A stretch of 64,000 nucleotides of DNA from positions 1 through 64,000 of the forward strand of contig DASYQW010000197.1 of the NCBI GenBank assembly GCA_036005065.1, read 5' to 3'. Below the pieces are notes generated by a model. It was not told the DNA's origin. It saw nothing but the letters and a program-made list of their open reading frames with translations, and searched no databases. The stretch is from Candidatus Methylomirabilota bacterium (GTDB taxonomy: Bacteria > Methylomirabilota > Methylomirabilia > Rokubacteriales > DASRDR01). How positions within the stretch are numbered: the stretch's first letter is position 1; each line of letters starts with the position of its first letter. The position numbers and the translations under genes were made by a program. Shown piece by piece: positions 52,122-60,872 of the stretch.

Positions 52122-53825
52122 ATGCGCTGGAGCACGTCGTTCATCCCGACCCTCCGTGAGGACCCGGCCGACGCCGAAGCCGTGAGCCATCGGCTGATGG
52201 TCCGGGCCGGGCTCGTCCGCCAGCTCACCGCCGGGATCTACGTCTACCTGCCGCTCGGCCAGCGCGTCATCGACCGCGTCAACGCCATCATCCGGGAAGA
52301 GATGAACGCGATCGGCGGCCAGGAGATCACGATGCCGGTGCTGCATCCGGCCGAGCTCTGGCAGCAGAGCGGGCGCTGGTACGACATCAAGGACGAGATG
52401 TTCCGCCTGAAGGACCGCCACGGCCGCGACCTCTGCCTCGGCATGACCCACGAGGAAGTGGTGGCCTGGCTGGCCGCCAAGGAGATCCGATCGTACCGGG
52501 AGCTACCCCAGGTCTGGTATCAGATCCAGACCAAGGAGCGGGACGAGGCGCGACCCCGCTCCGGCGTCCTCCGCACGCGCGAGTTCTGGATGAAGGACGC
52601 CTATACCCTCGATGTCGACGAAGCGGGTCTGGCCAAGGCCTACGACCTCCAGAAGGAGGCGTACATCCGGATCTTCCAGCGCTGCGGCCTCCGCGTCCAC
52701 GTCGTCGAGTCGGACCCCGGGATGATGGGCGGGCTCGGCGCCCACGAGTTCATGGCGCCGAGCGCGGCCGGCGAGGACGACATCGCGCTGTGCGAGGGGT
52801 GCGGCTACGCGGCCAACCTCGAGCTGGCGGGCTCCCGCCCGGCGGCGCCGAGCTTCCGGGACTCTTCGCGGGAGGAGGTGGCCACGCCCGGCGTGCGCAC
52901 GATCGCCGACGTCTGCGCCCTCCTCGAGGTAGAGCCGGCGCTCACGCTCAAGACGCTCGTCTTCGTGGCGAAGGCCGGCCCTGTCCTGGCCCTGGTGCGC
53001 GGGGACCAGCAGGTGCACGAGAAGAAGCTGACCCGCGTCCTGGGAGGCGAGGTCCGCCCCGCCCACCCCGATGAAGTGCAGGAGGCGCTCGGCGCGCCGG
53101 TCGGTTCGGTGGGCCCGGTCGGGGCCAGGCTCCCCATCGTCGCGGACGAGACGCTCCGGGAGGGCGTCTACGTCTGCGGGGCGAACCGGGAGGGGTTCCA
53201 CTGGAAGGGGATCCGCCCCGGACGCGACTTCACGGTGACGCAGTACGCCGACATCCACGCGGCCCAGGCTGGCGAGGGGTGCCCCCGCTGCGGGAAGGCC
53301 CTTCGGGTCGAGCGCGTGATCGAGGTCGGCAACATCTTCAAGCTCGGCACGAAGTACTCGGTGCCACTCAAGGCCGTCTACCTCGACGAGCGGGGTCAGG
53401 AGCGGCCGATCGTCATGGGATCCTACGGCATCGGCCCGGCGCGGATCGCCGCCGCGGCCATCGAGCAGCGCCACGATGCCGACGGGATCGTGTGGCCCTG
53501 GTCGATCGCGCCCTCCCACGTCCACGTGCTTCCCGTGAATGTGAAGGACGGCGGCGTCCGCGACACCGCCGAGCGCCTCTACCGAGAGCTCCGAGAGGCC
53601 GGCTTCGACGTCCTCCTCGACGACCGGGACGAGCGCCCCGGCGTCAAGTTCAAGGATGCGGACCTCCTCGGGATCCCCCTGCGGGTCACGGTGGGGGCGC
53701 TCCTCGCCAAGGAGGGCCGGGTCGAGGTACGGGCCCGGCGGGACAGGCAGGACGTCAAGGTCCCGCCGGCCGAAGTGAGCGCGACCGTGAAGGATCTGGC
53801 TCGCCGCCTCGCCGAGGCGCCCTAG
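52122..53825 (+). CDS. proS: Prolyl-tRNA synthetase (bacterial type, with editing domain)
   Basis: This 567-residue class II synthetase has motif 1 (RQLTAGIYVYLPLGQRVIDR), motif 2 (QVWYQIQTKERDEARPRSG), the inserted editing domain (about 235-385), motif 3 (SYGIGPARIAAAAIEQ) and a C-terminal anticodon-binding domain. ATG at 52122. Its TAG stop lies in the first CTAG of repeat copy K. Confidence 0.96.
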   Translation: MRWSTSFIPTLREDPADAEAVSHRLMVRAGLVRQLTAGIYVYLPLGQRVIDRVNAIIREEMNAIGGQEITMPVLHPAELWQQSGRWYDIKDEMFRLKDRHGRDLCLGMTHEEVVAWLAAKEIRSYRELPQVWYQIQTKERDEARPRSGVLRTREFWMKDAYTLDVDEAGLAKAYDLQKEAYIRIFQRCGLRVHVVESDPGMMGGLGAHEFMAPSAAGEDDIALCEGCGYAANLELAGSRPAAPSFRDSSREEVATPGVRTIADVCALLEVEPALTLKTLVFVAKAGPVLALVRGDQQVHEKKLTRVLGGEVRPAHPDEVQEALGAPVGSVGPVGARLPIVADETLREGVYVCGANREGFHWKGIRPGRDFTVTQYADIHAAQAGEGCPRCGKALRVERVIEVGNIFKLGTKYSVPLKAVYLDERGQERPIVMGSYGIGPARIAAAAIEQRHDADGIVWPWSIAPSHVHVLPVNVKDGGVRDTAERLYRELREAGFDVLLDDRDERPGVKFKDADLLGIPLRVTVGALLAKEGRVEVRARRDRQDVKVPPAEVSATVKDLARRLAEAP

Positions 53826-53961
53826 GCTCTTCGGGGGGGTCTGGGAAGACCCCCCGATGCCCCCCCTCGGTTGCGGCGGCACAGCCGCCGCTCGGAGCGC
53901 TGCTCGACGCATCGCCCGCGCGGGGCGAGCTGCCGGGTTACTCCGACACGCCCCGAGCTAG
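53822..53961 (+). repeat. Family 1 repeat copy K, complete and CTAG-bounded
   Basis: CTAG 53822-53825 (proS stop) and CTAG 53958-53961. Order as in copy B: CTTCGGGGGGGTCTGGGAAG hairpin, GCGGCGGCACAGCCGCCGC hairpin, then CTGCTCGACGCATCG and GTTACTCCGACACGCC. Inverted relative to copies C and J, yet bounded in the same way. Confidence 0.85.
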
Positions 53962-53978
53962 GCCCTCGGGTCGTCGAA

Positions 53979-53999
53979 TCCCGGGCTCACTTCCCGGGA
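53979..53999 (+). repeat. Small inverted repeat upstream of the rimP promoter
   Basis: TCCCGGG (53979-53985), a 7-base loop and CCCGGGA (53993-53999). It lies between repeat K and the promoter; terminator or operator role is unknown. Confidence 0.4.
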
Positions 54000-54001
54000 C
54001 C

Positions 54002-54030
54002 TTCCCCCCGCTGACCTTCCACGGTATACT
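54002..54030 (+). promoter_or_regulatory. Promoter for the rimP-nusA-infB operon
   Basis: TATACT (54025-54030) is a strong -10 box; the best -35 at 17 bases is the weak TTCCCC (54002-54007). Transcription would begin near 54037, just before the hairpin described next. Confidence 0.5.
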
Positions 54031-54042
54031 GTGCTGTTGGTA

Positions 54043-54065
54043 AAGTGGGCTTCGCCCACTTTTTT
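54043..54065 (+). terminator. Terminator-like hairpin in the rimP leader (possible attenuator)
   Basis: AAGTGGGC-TTC-GCCCACTT with a run of T residues follows the predicted transcription start by only a few bases and precedes rimP by 40 bases. Such a position suggests attenuation or transcript-start control of the nusA operon, possibly by NusA itself. Confidence 0.6.
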
Positions 54066-54105
54066 CGTTGAGTGAGCGCAAGTTAGCATCAGCGGAGGTG
54101 TCCAA

Positions 54106-54591
54106 GTGTCGGTCGGGACGGGGACGCGTCCTCTCACGGAGGCCATCGAGACCCTGGCGGCGCCGGTCATCCGCGCCCACGGGCTCATCCTGGTCGACGT
54201 GGATCTCCGCGGCAGCGGGCGACGCAGCGTGCTCCGATTCTTCATCGACAGGCCCGGTGGCGTGTCGATCAGCGACTGCCAGCGCTTCAGCGCCGAGATC
54301 GGCGATCTTCTGGATGCGGAGAACCTCCTGCCGGAGAGCTACGACCTCGAGGTCTCCTCTCCGGGGCTCGACCGCGAGCTCAAGAAGGACCGCGAGCTCC
54401 GCTGGGCGATGGGGCGGCAGGTGCGCGTCTTCGCGCGGGAGCCGGTCGAGGGGCAGCGCGAGTTCGTCGGGCGGCTGCGGGAGGTCGCGGAGGGCTTCTT
54501 GACCCTGGCGGAGGCGTCAGGTCCGCGCCAGATCCCCCGGGCGCTCCTCACGAAGGTGCGCCTGGAGGTGGAGCCCGTGCGCTCCGCCTGA
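54106..54591 (+). CDS. rimP: Ribosome maturation factor RimP
   Basis: This 161-residue protein is needed for 30S maturation. Seen: LAAPVIRAHGLILVDVDLRG, VLRFFIDRPGGVSISDCQRF and YDLEVSSPGLDRELKKDREL. GTG at 54106 with GGAGGTG before it. First gene of the rimP-nusA-ylxR-infB operon. Confidence 0.95.
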   Translation: MSVGTGTRPLTEAIETLAAPVIRAHGLILVDVDLRGSGRRSVLRFFIDRPGGVSISDCQRFSAEIGDLLDAENLLPESYDLEVSSPGLDRELKKDRELRWAMGRQVRVFAREPVEGQREFVGRLREVAEGFLTLAEASGPRQIPRALLTKVRLEVEPVRSA

Positions 54592-54605
54592 GCCGGGAGG
54601 TCCAC

Positions 54606-55952
54606 ATGAACCGAGAACTGCTGTACGTGATCGAGCAGATCGGTCGCGAGAAGGGCATCGGTACCGAGGTCCTCTTCGAGGCCCTGGAATCGGCCTTGCT
54701 GTCGGCGTCGAAGCGGACGATGGGAGTGGGCGAGAACGTGCGCCTGACGCTCGACCGGCGCACCGGCGCGATTCGGGTGTTCGCCGAGAAGAAGGTCGTG
54801 GAGACGGTCACCGATCCCAAGATCGAGGCGAGCCTGGACGAGGCCCGCCGCCTCAAGCCGGACGCGCAACTCGACGACATCGTGGAGGTCGACCTCGAGC
54901 CCCGCGAGTTCGGTCGCATCGCGGCGCAGACGGCCAAGCAGGTGATCCTCCAGCGGGTGCGGGAGGCGGAGCGCCAGGGAATCTTCACCGAATACAAGGA
55001 CCGCGAGGGCACCCTCGTGCGGGGCGTGGTTCACCGCATCGAGAAGCGCACCGTCGTCGTGGACCTCGGGCGGACCGAGGCCGTCCTCACCGAGCGGGAG
55101 CAGATCCCCGGCGAGCGTTACTCGCCCGGAGACCGGATCCGCGCGTATATTCTGGAGGTCAAGAACACGCCGAAGGGGCCGCAGGTGATGCTTTCCCGGA
55201 GTCACCCCGGCTTCCTCGTCCGGCTATTCGAGACCGAGATCCCCGAGATCGCGGAAGGCATCGTCCAGGTCAAGGGCGCCGCCCGCGAGCCGGGGGAGCG
55301 GGCCAAGCTCGCGGTCGCCTCGACGAAGCGCGACGTCGACCCCATCGGGGCCTGCGTCGGGCTGCGCGGGACGCGCATCCAGGTGATCGTGCGGGAGCTC
55401 CGTGGTGAGAAGATCGATATCATCGAATGGGCCGACGATACGGCTACGCTGGTGGCTCGGGCGCTCTCGCCGGCCAAGGTGACGTCGGTCACGCTCAGGG
55501 GCGAGGGCGAGGAACGCTCGGCACTGGTCCTGGTGCCGGACAACCAGCTTTCATTGGCCATCGGCAAGAAAGGACAGAACGCCCGGCTGGCCGCGAAGCT
55601 CACCGGTCTCCGGATCGACGTGAAGAGCGAGACCGAGCTCGAAGACGACCGCCGGCGGCAGGAAGAGGAGCGGGCGGCCGGACTGGCCGCGCTCAGCGAG
55701 CTTCCGCCCGTCGGGGCCGAGCTCGCCCAGATCCTGGCCGCGCACGGCCTGCATTCCCCGGCGAAGATCCGGGAGGCGGGCGCCGCGGCGCTCCGCGACA
55801 TCGGCAAGATCGGGGAGGCCGAGGCCGACGCCATCGTGGCTGCGGCCGAGGAATGGCTGGCCGCCCGCCAGGCCGACGCGCCGCCGGCGCTCGGGGAGGA
55901 GCCGGCGCCGTCCGCGCCGCCCGAGGCTCGCCAGGAGGCACACGGCGGGTGA
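54606..55952 (+). CDS. nusA: Transcription termination/antitermination factor NusA
   Basis: This 448-residue protein has the RNA-polymerase-binding N-terminal domain (1-125), S1 (about 130-200, TLVRGVVHRIEKRTVVVDLG), two KH domains (GACVGLRGTRIQVIVRELRG and LSLAIGKKGQNARLAAKLTG) and a C-terminal helix-hairpin-helix stretch (about 365-430). ATG at 54606 after GGGAGG. The tail is Ala/Pro-rich. Confidence 0.96.
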   Translation: MNRELLYVIEQIGREKGIGTEVLFEALESALLSASKRTMGVGENVRLTLDRRTGAIRVFAEKKVVETVTDPKIEASLDEARRLKPDAQLDDIVEVDLEPREFGRIAAQTAKQVILQRVREAERQGIFTEYKDREGTLVRGVVHRIEKRTVVVDLGRTEAVLTEREQIPGERYSPGDRIRAYILEVKNTPKGPQVMLSRSHPGFLVRLFETEIPEIAEGIVQVKGAAREPGERAKLAVASTKRDVDPIGACVGLRGTRIQVIVRELRGEKIDIIEWADDTATLVARALSPAKVTSVTLRGEGEERSALVLVPDNQLSLAIGKKGQNARLAAKLTGLRIDVKSETELEDDRRRQEEERAAGLAALSELPPVGAELAQILAAHGLHSPAKIREAGAAALRDIGKIGEAEADAIVAAAEEWLAARQADAPPALGEEPAPSAPPEARQEAHGG

Positions 55953-56353
55953 GCGCCGGCCGACGGGGCGGGCGAACGGCAGCGGCGCCGGTGGGCCCGG
56001 GACCCTTTCGAACGTGTGTCGGCTGCCGGCGCGTGCGGCCTCAGGTCGTGCTGGTGCGGCTCGCGCGAGGACCGGGTGGGTCCGTCGAGGCGGACCCGCC
56101 TCGCCGCCGGGGCGGCCGCGGGGCCTACCTCTGTCCCCGTGAGGAGTGCCTTCAGGAGGCCCTGCGACGCGGCCGATGGACGCACCTGTTCCGGGGGGCC
56201 GCCCACGTCCTGGACGAGACGATCGAGCGCCTGCGAGCGGAGATCGGGAGGGAGCAGGAGAAGGGGCTCGCAGACGACCAGCGTGACGGCGGGAATGATT
56301 CCGCGGCCCGACCGAAGGACCGGGCCGGGGCACTCGCCGAAGGGAGATGGTGA
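55949..56353 (+). CDS. ylxR: YlxR family nucleic-acid-binding protein (DUF448)
   Basis: This 134-residue protein has the YlxR core RTCVGCRRVRPQVVLVRLAR and GRGAYLCPREECLQEALRRG. About 20 Arg/Ala-rich residues precede the core and a charged tail of about 40 residues follows it. GTG overlaps the nusA stop by 4 bases. It is always found between nusA and infB; a role in RNase P or transcription control has been proposed for the family. Confidence 0.92.
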   Translation: MSAGRRGGRTAAAPVGPGPFRTCVGCRRVRPQVVLVRLARGPGGSVEADPPRRRGGRGAYLCPREECLQEALRRGRWTHLFRGAAHVLDETIERLRAEIGREQEKGLADDQRDGGNDSAARPKDRAGALAEGRW

Positions 56354-56356
56354 CTT

Positions 56357-59095
56357 ATGGCGGGGAAGATGCGCGTCAGCGAGCTGGCGAAGGAACTCGG
56401 CGTCGCGCCGAAGCTGATCATCGACCAGCTCGAGGCCATGGGGTATCAGGAGAAGACGTCGTCGAGCGCCATCGATGACGGCCTCCTGCGGGAGCTGCGC
56501 ACGGTGCTCGAGGACAAGGCGGCCGCGTTCGCCCAGCGCGAGGCGGAGCGGCTCGAGGCCGCTCGCGTCACGGCGCTGCGCGCCAAGCTCGAAGCCGCCA
56601 AGGCCGCTGCGGCGAAGGCCGCACGCGCGCTCAAGAAGACGGACGGGACGAAGCCCAAGTCCGAGCGGGCGAAGGCGGCCGCGCGGGCCAAGACGGCCCC
56701 CAAGGCGGGGGTGGGCATGGCGGTCCCCAAGCCGAAAGTCCCCGAGAAGCCCGTGGTCAGACCCCTGGTGACACTCCCCGCCCCACCCGAGGAGAAAGTC
56801 TCGAAGGTGCCGGCCGAGCCGCCGGTCGAGAAGCTCGCTCCCGTCCCCGACGTCCCGGTGACCGTCGCTGCGGGGCCGCCGGCCGCGCCCGCTCCGCCGA
56901 CCGAGGAAGCCCCGGCGGCGGCCGAGAAGGCGCCGAAGCCCGCGGAGAAGCCGGCGGCGGCGACGCCCGCCGTCACCCGGCCGGCGCCGCCGGCCAAGCG
57001 GGTCAAGGTGAAGGAGCCGGCGGCCAAGGAGCCCGCCGTCAAGGAGCCGACCGCCAAGGAGCCCCCGGCGCCTCCGCCGGCAGAGAAAGTCGCCGCGGCC
57101 GCGTCTCCGACCGAAGCGCCTCGCAAGGAGGCGGCGCCGCCGACGGAGCCCGCGCGGGAGGCGCCGAAGCCGACCGACGGCAAGGTGATTCCTCTCCGGC
57201 CTCGCCGGGAGGAGCCCGCCGCGCCCGCGGCCGGGCGAGTCGCGGCGCCGGCCGCGCCCGCGGCCGAGGCGCCGGTGGCGGTCGAGCCGCCCGCCGCGCC
57301 GCCGGCCACCGCGCCACCGGCCGAGGTGCCGGCGGCGCCCGCGGCCCCGGTCAAGCGCGAAGTGCTCCGGCTGCCCGAGTCGATGACGGTCGGCGAGCTT
57401 GCCGAACGGATGCAGAAGAAGTTCGGCGAGGTGATCCGCGAGCTGGTCGCGATGGGGGTGATGGCTTCGATCAACCAGGTCCTCGACCTCGACAAGGCCA
57501 AAGCGGTCGCCGCCCGGTTCGGCTTCGACGTGGAAGTCCGGCCGATCGAAGGCTTGGAGGTCGTCGAGGAAGAGGAAGACCCCGCTCAGCTCCGGCTGCG
57601 TCCGCCGGTCGTGACGGTCATGGGCCACGTCGACCACGGCAAGACCTCGCTGCTCGACGCGATCCGCAAGACCAAGGTGACCGAGCAGGAGTTCGGCGGC
57701 ATCACTCAGCACATCGGCGCCTATCAGGTCGAGACTTCGCACGGCAAGGTCACGTTCCTCGATACCCCCGGCCACGAGGCCTTCACGGCCATGCGGGCCC
57801 GGGGCGCCCAGGCGACCGACATCGTCATCCTGGTGGTCGCGGCCGACGACGGCGTCATGCCCCAGACCGTCGAGGCGATCAACCACGCGAAGGCCGCCAA
57901 CGTCCCGATGATCGTGGCCGTCAACAAGGTCGACAAGCCCGATGCCAACCCCGACCGGGTCAAGCAGGAGCTGTCGAACCTCGGGCTCGTACCCGAGGAA
58001 TGGGGCGGCCAGACGATCTTCGTCGCGACGTCAGCCAAGAAGGGCACTGGCGTCGATCAGCTGCTGGAGATGACCGCGCTTCAGGCCGAGATCATGGAGC
58101 TCCGGGCCAACCCGGCTCGCCGGGCGCGGGGCGTGGTCGTCGAGGCCAAGCTCGACCGGGGGCGAGGCCCGGTGGCGACGGTGCTGGTCCAGCAAGGCAC
58201 CCTTCACGAGGGCGACATCGTGGTAGCCGGCCAGAACTCCGGGCGCGTGCGGGCGCTCTTCAACGATCGGCGCCAGCGCGTCAAGGAAGCCGGGCCGGCC
58301 GATCCGGTCGAGATCCTCGGGCTCTCGGGGGTTCCCTCGGCCGGGGACACGCTGGCGGCGGTCGGCGACGAGCGCAAGGCTCGGCAGATCGCCCTGGCGC
58401 GGCAGGAGAAGGACCGGAAGCTCACCTCGACCGTCCGCGTCACGCTGGCCGACCTCCACAAGCAAATCGAGGCGGGCGAGGTCAAAGAGCTGCGCGTGAT
58501 TCTCAAGGGCGACGTCCACGGCTCCCTGGAGGCGCTGCAAGACGCGCTGGAGCGGCTGTCCACCGAGGAGGTCAAGATCCGGGTGATCCACGGCGCCGTC
58601 GGCACGCTCACCGAGACCGACGTCATGCTGGCCGCGGCCTCGAACGCCATCATCGTCGGCTTCAACGTCAAGTCGGAGCCGAAGGCCATGCAGCAGGCCC
58701 AAGCCGAGCGGGTGGACGTCCGGACCTACAACGTCATCTACGAGGCGATCAACGATCTCAAGGCGGCGCTGTCCGGCATGCTGGCGCCGCTGATCCGGGA
58801 GGTGCCGCTCGGTAAGGCGCAGGTGCGGGCGCTCTTCCCCATCAAGAACGTGGGCACCATCGCCGGCTGCTTCGTGACGGAGGGGAAGATCGCGCGGACC
58901 GGAAAGGCCCGTCTGGTCCGGGGCAGCCAGGTCGTCGCCGAGAGCCAGCTCGCCTCGCTCAAGCGCTTCAAGGACGACGCGCGCGAGGTGCTGCAGGGCC
59001 AGGAGTGCGGCATCGGGCTGGAGGGCGTGTCGGACATCCGGGTGGGCGACCTGATCGAGGTGTACACCACCGAGGAAGTCGCGCGCTCGCTCTAG
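56357..59095 (+). CDS. infB: Translation initiation factor IF-2
   Basis: This 912-residue GTPase brings initiator tRNA to the 30S subunit. It has an N-terminal IF2_N module ([20 protein letters not shown]), a long Ala/Pro/Lys/Glu-rich linker (about 85-325, with repeated KEPA/KEPT units), a second IF2_N module, then the G domain with [14 protein letters not shown] (about 424), DTPGHEAF and NKVDKPDA, and domains II-IV. ATG at 56357, 3 bases after ylxR. Confidence 0.97.
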   Translation: MAGKMRVSELAKELGVAPKLIIDQLEAMGYQEKTSSSAIDDGLLRELRTVLEDKAAAFAQREAERLEAARVTALRAKLEAAKAAAAKAARALKKTDGTKPKSERAKAAARAKTAPKAGVGMAVPKPKVPEKPVVRPLVTLPAPPEEKVSKVPAEPPVEKLAPVPDVPVTVAAGPPAAPAPPTEEAPAAAEKAPKPAEKPAAATPAVTRPAPPAKRVKVKEPAAKEPAVKEPTAKEPPAPPPAEKVAAAASPTEAPRKEAAPPTEPAREAPKPTDGKVIPLRPRREEPAAPAAGRVAAPAAPAAEAPVAVEPPAAPPATAPPAEVPAAPAAPVKREVLRLPESMTVGELAERMQKKFGEVIRELVAMGVMASINQVLDLDKAKAVAARFGFDVEVRPIEGLEVVEEEEDPAQLRLRPPVVTVMGHVDHGKTSLLDAIRKTKVTEQEFGGITQHIGAYQVETSHGKVTFLDTPGHEAFTAMRARGAQATDIVILVVAADDGVMPQTVEAINHAKAANVPMIVAVNKVDKPDANPDRVKQELSNLGLVPEEWGGQTIFVATSAKKGTGVDQLLEMTALQAEIMELRANPARRARGVVVEAKLDRGRGPVATVLVQQGTLHEGDIVVAGQNSGRVRALFNDRRQRVKEAGPADPVEILGLSGVPSAGDTLAAVGDERKARQIALARQEKDRKLTSTVRVTLADLHKQIEAGEVKELRVILKGDVHGSLEALQDALERLSTEEVKIRVIHGAVGTLTETDVMLAAASNAIIVGFNVKSEPKAMQQAQAERVDVRTYNVIYEAINDLKAALSGMLAPLIREVPLGKAQVRALFPIKNVGTIAGCFVTEGKIARTGKARLVRGSQVVAESQLASLKRFKDDAREVLQGQECGIGLEGVSDIRVGDLIEVYTTEEVARSL

Positions 59096-59131
59096 CCGTG
59101 CCGATACCCGGCTGAGCCTGCGGAGTGCGAA

Positions 59132-59422
59132 GTGGGGACGGCGCGGATCGCGCTAGGGCTGGTGGAGCTGCACCTCGGGGAAGTGGACTCCCTGAAGGGC
59201 AAGCGTCACGTTCTGCGGGGCCTGAAGGAGAAGGTGAAGAACCGATTCAACGTGTCGGTGGCGGAGGTCGATCACGAAGACCTCTGGCAGCGAGCGACGC
59301 TGGCGGTGGCCTGCGTCGCCAACGACGCTCGCCTCGCCAACGAGGTCGTGTCCAAGGCGGTGAACTTCATCGAATCGCTCTCGGACGGCGCCGTCATCGA
59401 CGTCCGAGTGGAAGTGCTTTGA
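59132..59422 (+). CDS. DUF503 family protein (YlxP-like)
   Basis: This 96-residue ferredoxin-like-fold protein has the typical sequence VELHLGEVDSLKGKRHVLRG, NRFNVSVAEVDHEDLWQRAT and a C-terminal VIDVRVEVL. It usually sits between infB and rbfA, as here; function is poorly defined. GTG start. A degenerate family 2 hairpin follows its stop. Confidence 0.92.
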   Translation: MGTARIALGLVELHLGEVDSLKGKRHVLRGLKEKVKNRFNVSVAEVDHEDLWQRATLAVACVANDARLANEVVSKAVNFIESLSDGAVIDVRVEVL

Positions 59423-59460
59423 TTCCTGCGGAGTGGGGCGATGCCCCCCTCCGACTCCGC
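59420..59460 (+). repeat. Family 2 repeat, degenerate fragment
   Basis: TGATTCCTGCGGAGTGGGGC-GATG-CCCCCCTCCGACTCCGC resembles the first hairpin of family 2, beginning at the TGA stop of the DUF503 gene. The hairpin is imperfect and the tail is missing. Confidence 0.5.
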
Positions 59461-59482
59461 GAGAGGATGCAAGCGGCCAGCC

Positions 59483-59857
59483 ATGCAGGGGAAACGGCTC
59501 GATCGGATCAACCAGCTCATCAAGGAGGAGATCTCCCATCTTCTCCAGCGTGAGCTCAAGGACCCCCGCCTGGGCTTCGTCACGGTGACGGAGGTCGCGG
59601 TCTCCAAGGACCTCCGCAGCGGCAGGGTGTACGTGAGCGTGCTGGGGACCGACGAGCAGTGGCGGGCGTCTCTCGCCGCGCTCCACAGCGCCCGCGGCTA
59701 CATCCGGAACTGGCTCGCGCCGCGGCTCCGCCTCCGGGCCGTGCCCGACCTCACCTTTCACGCCGATCGGTCGATGGCCCACGCCGCCCACATCCAGAGC
59801 GTGCTGGAGAAGCTGCGGGAGTCGGAGGGTCGGGCGGGCTCCGGGGAGGAACCGTGA
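59483..59857 (+). CDS. rbfA: Ribosome-binding factor A
   Basis: This 124-residue KH-type protein acts in late 16S rRNA processing. Seen: LDRINQLIKEEISHLLQREL, DPRLGFVTVTEVAVSKDLR and LTFHADRSMAHAAHIQSVLE. The ATG at 59483 begins the conserved part; an in-frame ATG at 59441 lies within the repeat fragment. Confidence 0.95.
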   Translation: MQGKRLDRINQLIKEEISHLLQRELKDPRLGFVTVTEVAVSKDLRSGRVYVSVLGTDEQWRASLAALHSARGYIRNWLAPRLRLRAVPDLTFHADRSMAHAAHIQSVLEKLRESEGRAGSGEEP

Positions 59858-59903
59858 GGCCCGGGCCTGCCCGGGGCTCGAGTGGCCCGTCAGAGGTGGC
59901 GCC

Positions 59904-60872
59904 GTGAGCGCGGTCCCCCCCGAGGTCCTCGACCTCATCCGCTCCGGCCGGCGCTTCCTCCTTCTCGCGCATCTCTACCCCGACGGCGACGTCCTCGGCT
60001 CCCAGCTCGGGCTCGGACTCGCCCTCCGGGGCGCCGGCCATCGGGTCGAGTTCGCGTGCAGCCATCCCGTGCCCGATCCCTTCCACTTCCTGCCGGGGGC
60101 CGACGAGGTCCAGCAGTGGAAGGAAGGTCGCGGCGACTACGACGTCGTCGTGACGCTCGACTGCCCCGATCCCAGCCGGGTCGGCGGGCTGCTGGACGGC
60201 TGCCGCCAGCCGGGCACCCGCGTCCTCAACATCGACCACCACGGAGACAACCGCCGGTACGGCGACGTCAACTGGATCCAGCCCCGGGCGGCCGCGACCG
60301 GCGAAATGGTCTACGAGCTGCTCGAAGCCGCCGGATTGCCCCTGACGCACGACGTCGCGGTCAACCTCTACACCGCGATCCTCACCGACACCGGGTCGTT
60401 CCGGTACTCGAACACGATCCCCAAGACGTTCCGGATCGCCGCGCGGCTCGTGGAGGCGGGCGCCGATCCGGCCCGGGTGGCACTCGAGCTCTACGAGACC
60501 CGCCATCTGGCCGGCCTCCACTTGCTCGGGCGCATCCTCCAGCAGGTCGAGACCAACCGCGATGGGACCATCGCCTGGGTCGTCATCGACAAGGGCCTCA
60601 CCGAGGCCCCTGACCTCCTCGAGGCCGAAGACCTGATCACCTATCCGCGCTCGGTCCGGACCACCAAGGTGGCCGTGCTGTTCCGGGAGCTTCCGGGCGA
60701 GGTGAAGGTCAGCCTGCGCGGGAAGGGGGAGGTCAACGTGGCCCGCATCGCGGCGCGGTTCGGAGGCGGCGGACACCCGAACGCGGCCGGCGCCGTGCTG
60801 AAGGGGACCCTGACGGCCGCGAAGGCCGCCGTGCTCAGCGCGGTCGAGGAGGCGGTGGCCGTCCCCCGATGA
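59904..60872 (+). CDS. nrnA: DHH-family phosphoesterase (NrnA-type oligoribonuclease / pAp phosphatase)
   Basis: This 322-residue enzyme degrades very short RNA and may hydrolyse 3',5'-bisphosphate nucleotides. It has AHLYPDGDVLGSQLGLGLAL, VTLDCPDPSR, NIDHHGDN and the DHHA1 motif FGGGGHPNAAGAVL. GTG start. It overlaps truB by 4 bases, the usual rbfA-nrnA-truB order. Confidence 0.92.
   Translation: MSAVPPEVLDLIRSGRRFLLLAHLYPDGDVLGSQLGLGLALRGAGHRVEFACSHPVPDPFHFLPGADEVQQWKEGRGDYDVVVTLDCPDPSRVGGLLDGCRQPGTRVLNIDHHGDNRRYGDVNWIQPRAAATGEMVYELLEAAGLPLTHDVAVNLYTAILTDTGSFRYSNTIPKTFRIAARLVEAGADPARVALELYETRHLAGLHLLGRILQQVETNRDGTIAWVVIDKGLTEAPDLLEAEDLITYPRSVRTTKVAVLFRELPGEVKVSLRGKGEVNVARIAARFGGGGHPNAAGAVLKGTLTAAKAAVLSAVEEAVAVPR

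Noticed and set aside
56980-57090. Repeated KEP-coding units as a possible tandem repeat or CRISPR-like array
   Set aside because: The repetition is in the protein sequence of the IF-2 linker, units are short and uneven, and there are no spacers.
55202-57886. 894-codon minus-strand frame opposite nusA-ylxR-infB
   Set aside because: Shadow of infB's Ala/Pro linker; rich in Arg-Gly-Leu repeats and lacking any ribosome binding site or domain.
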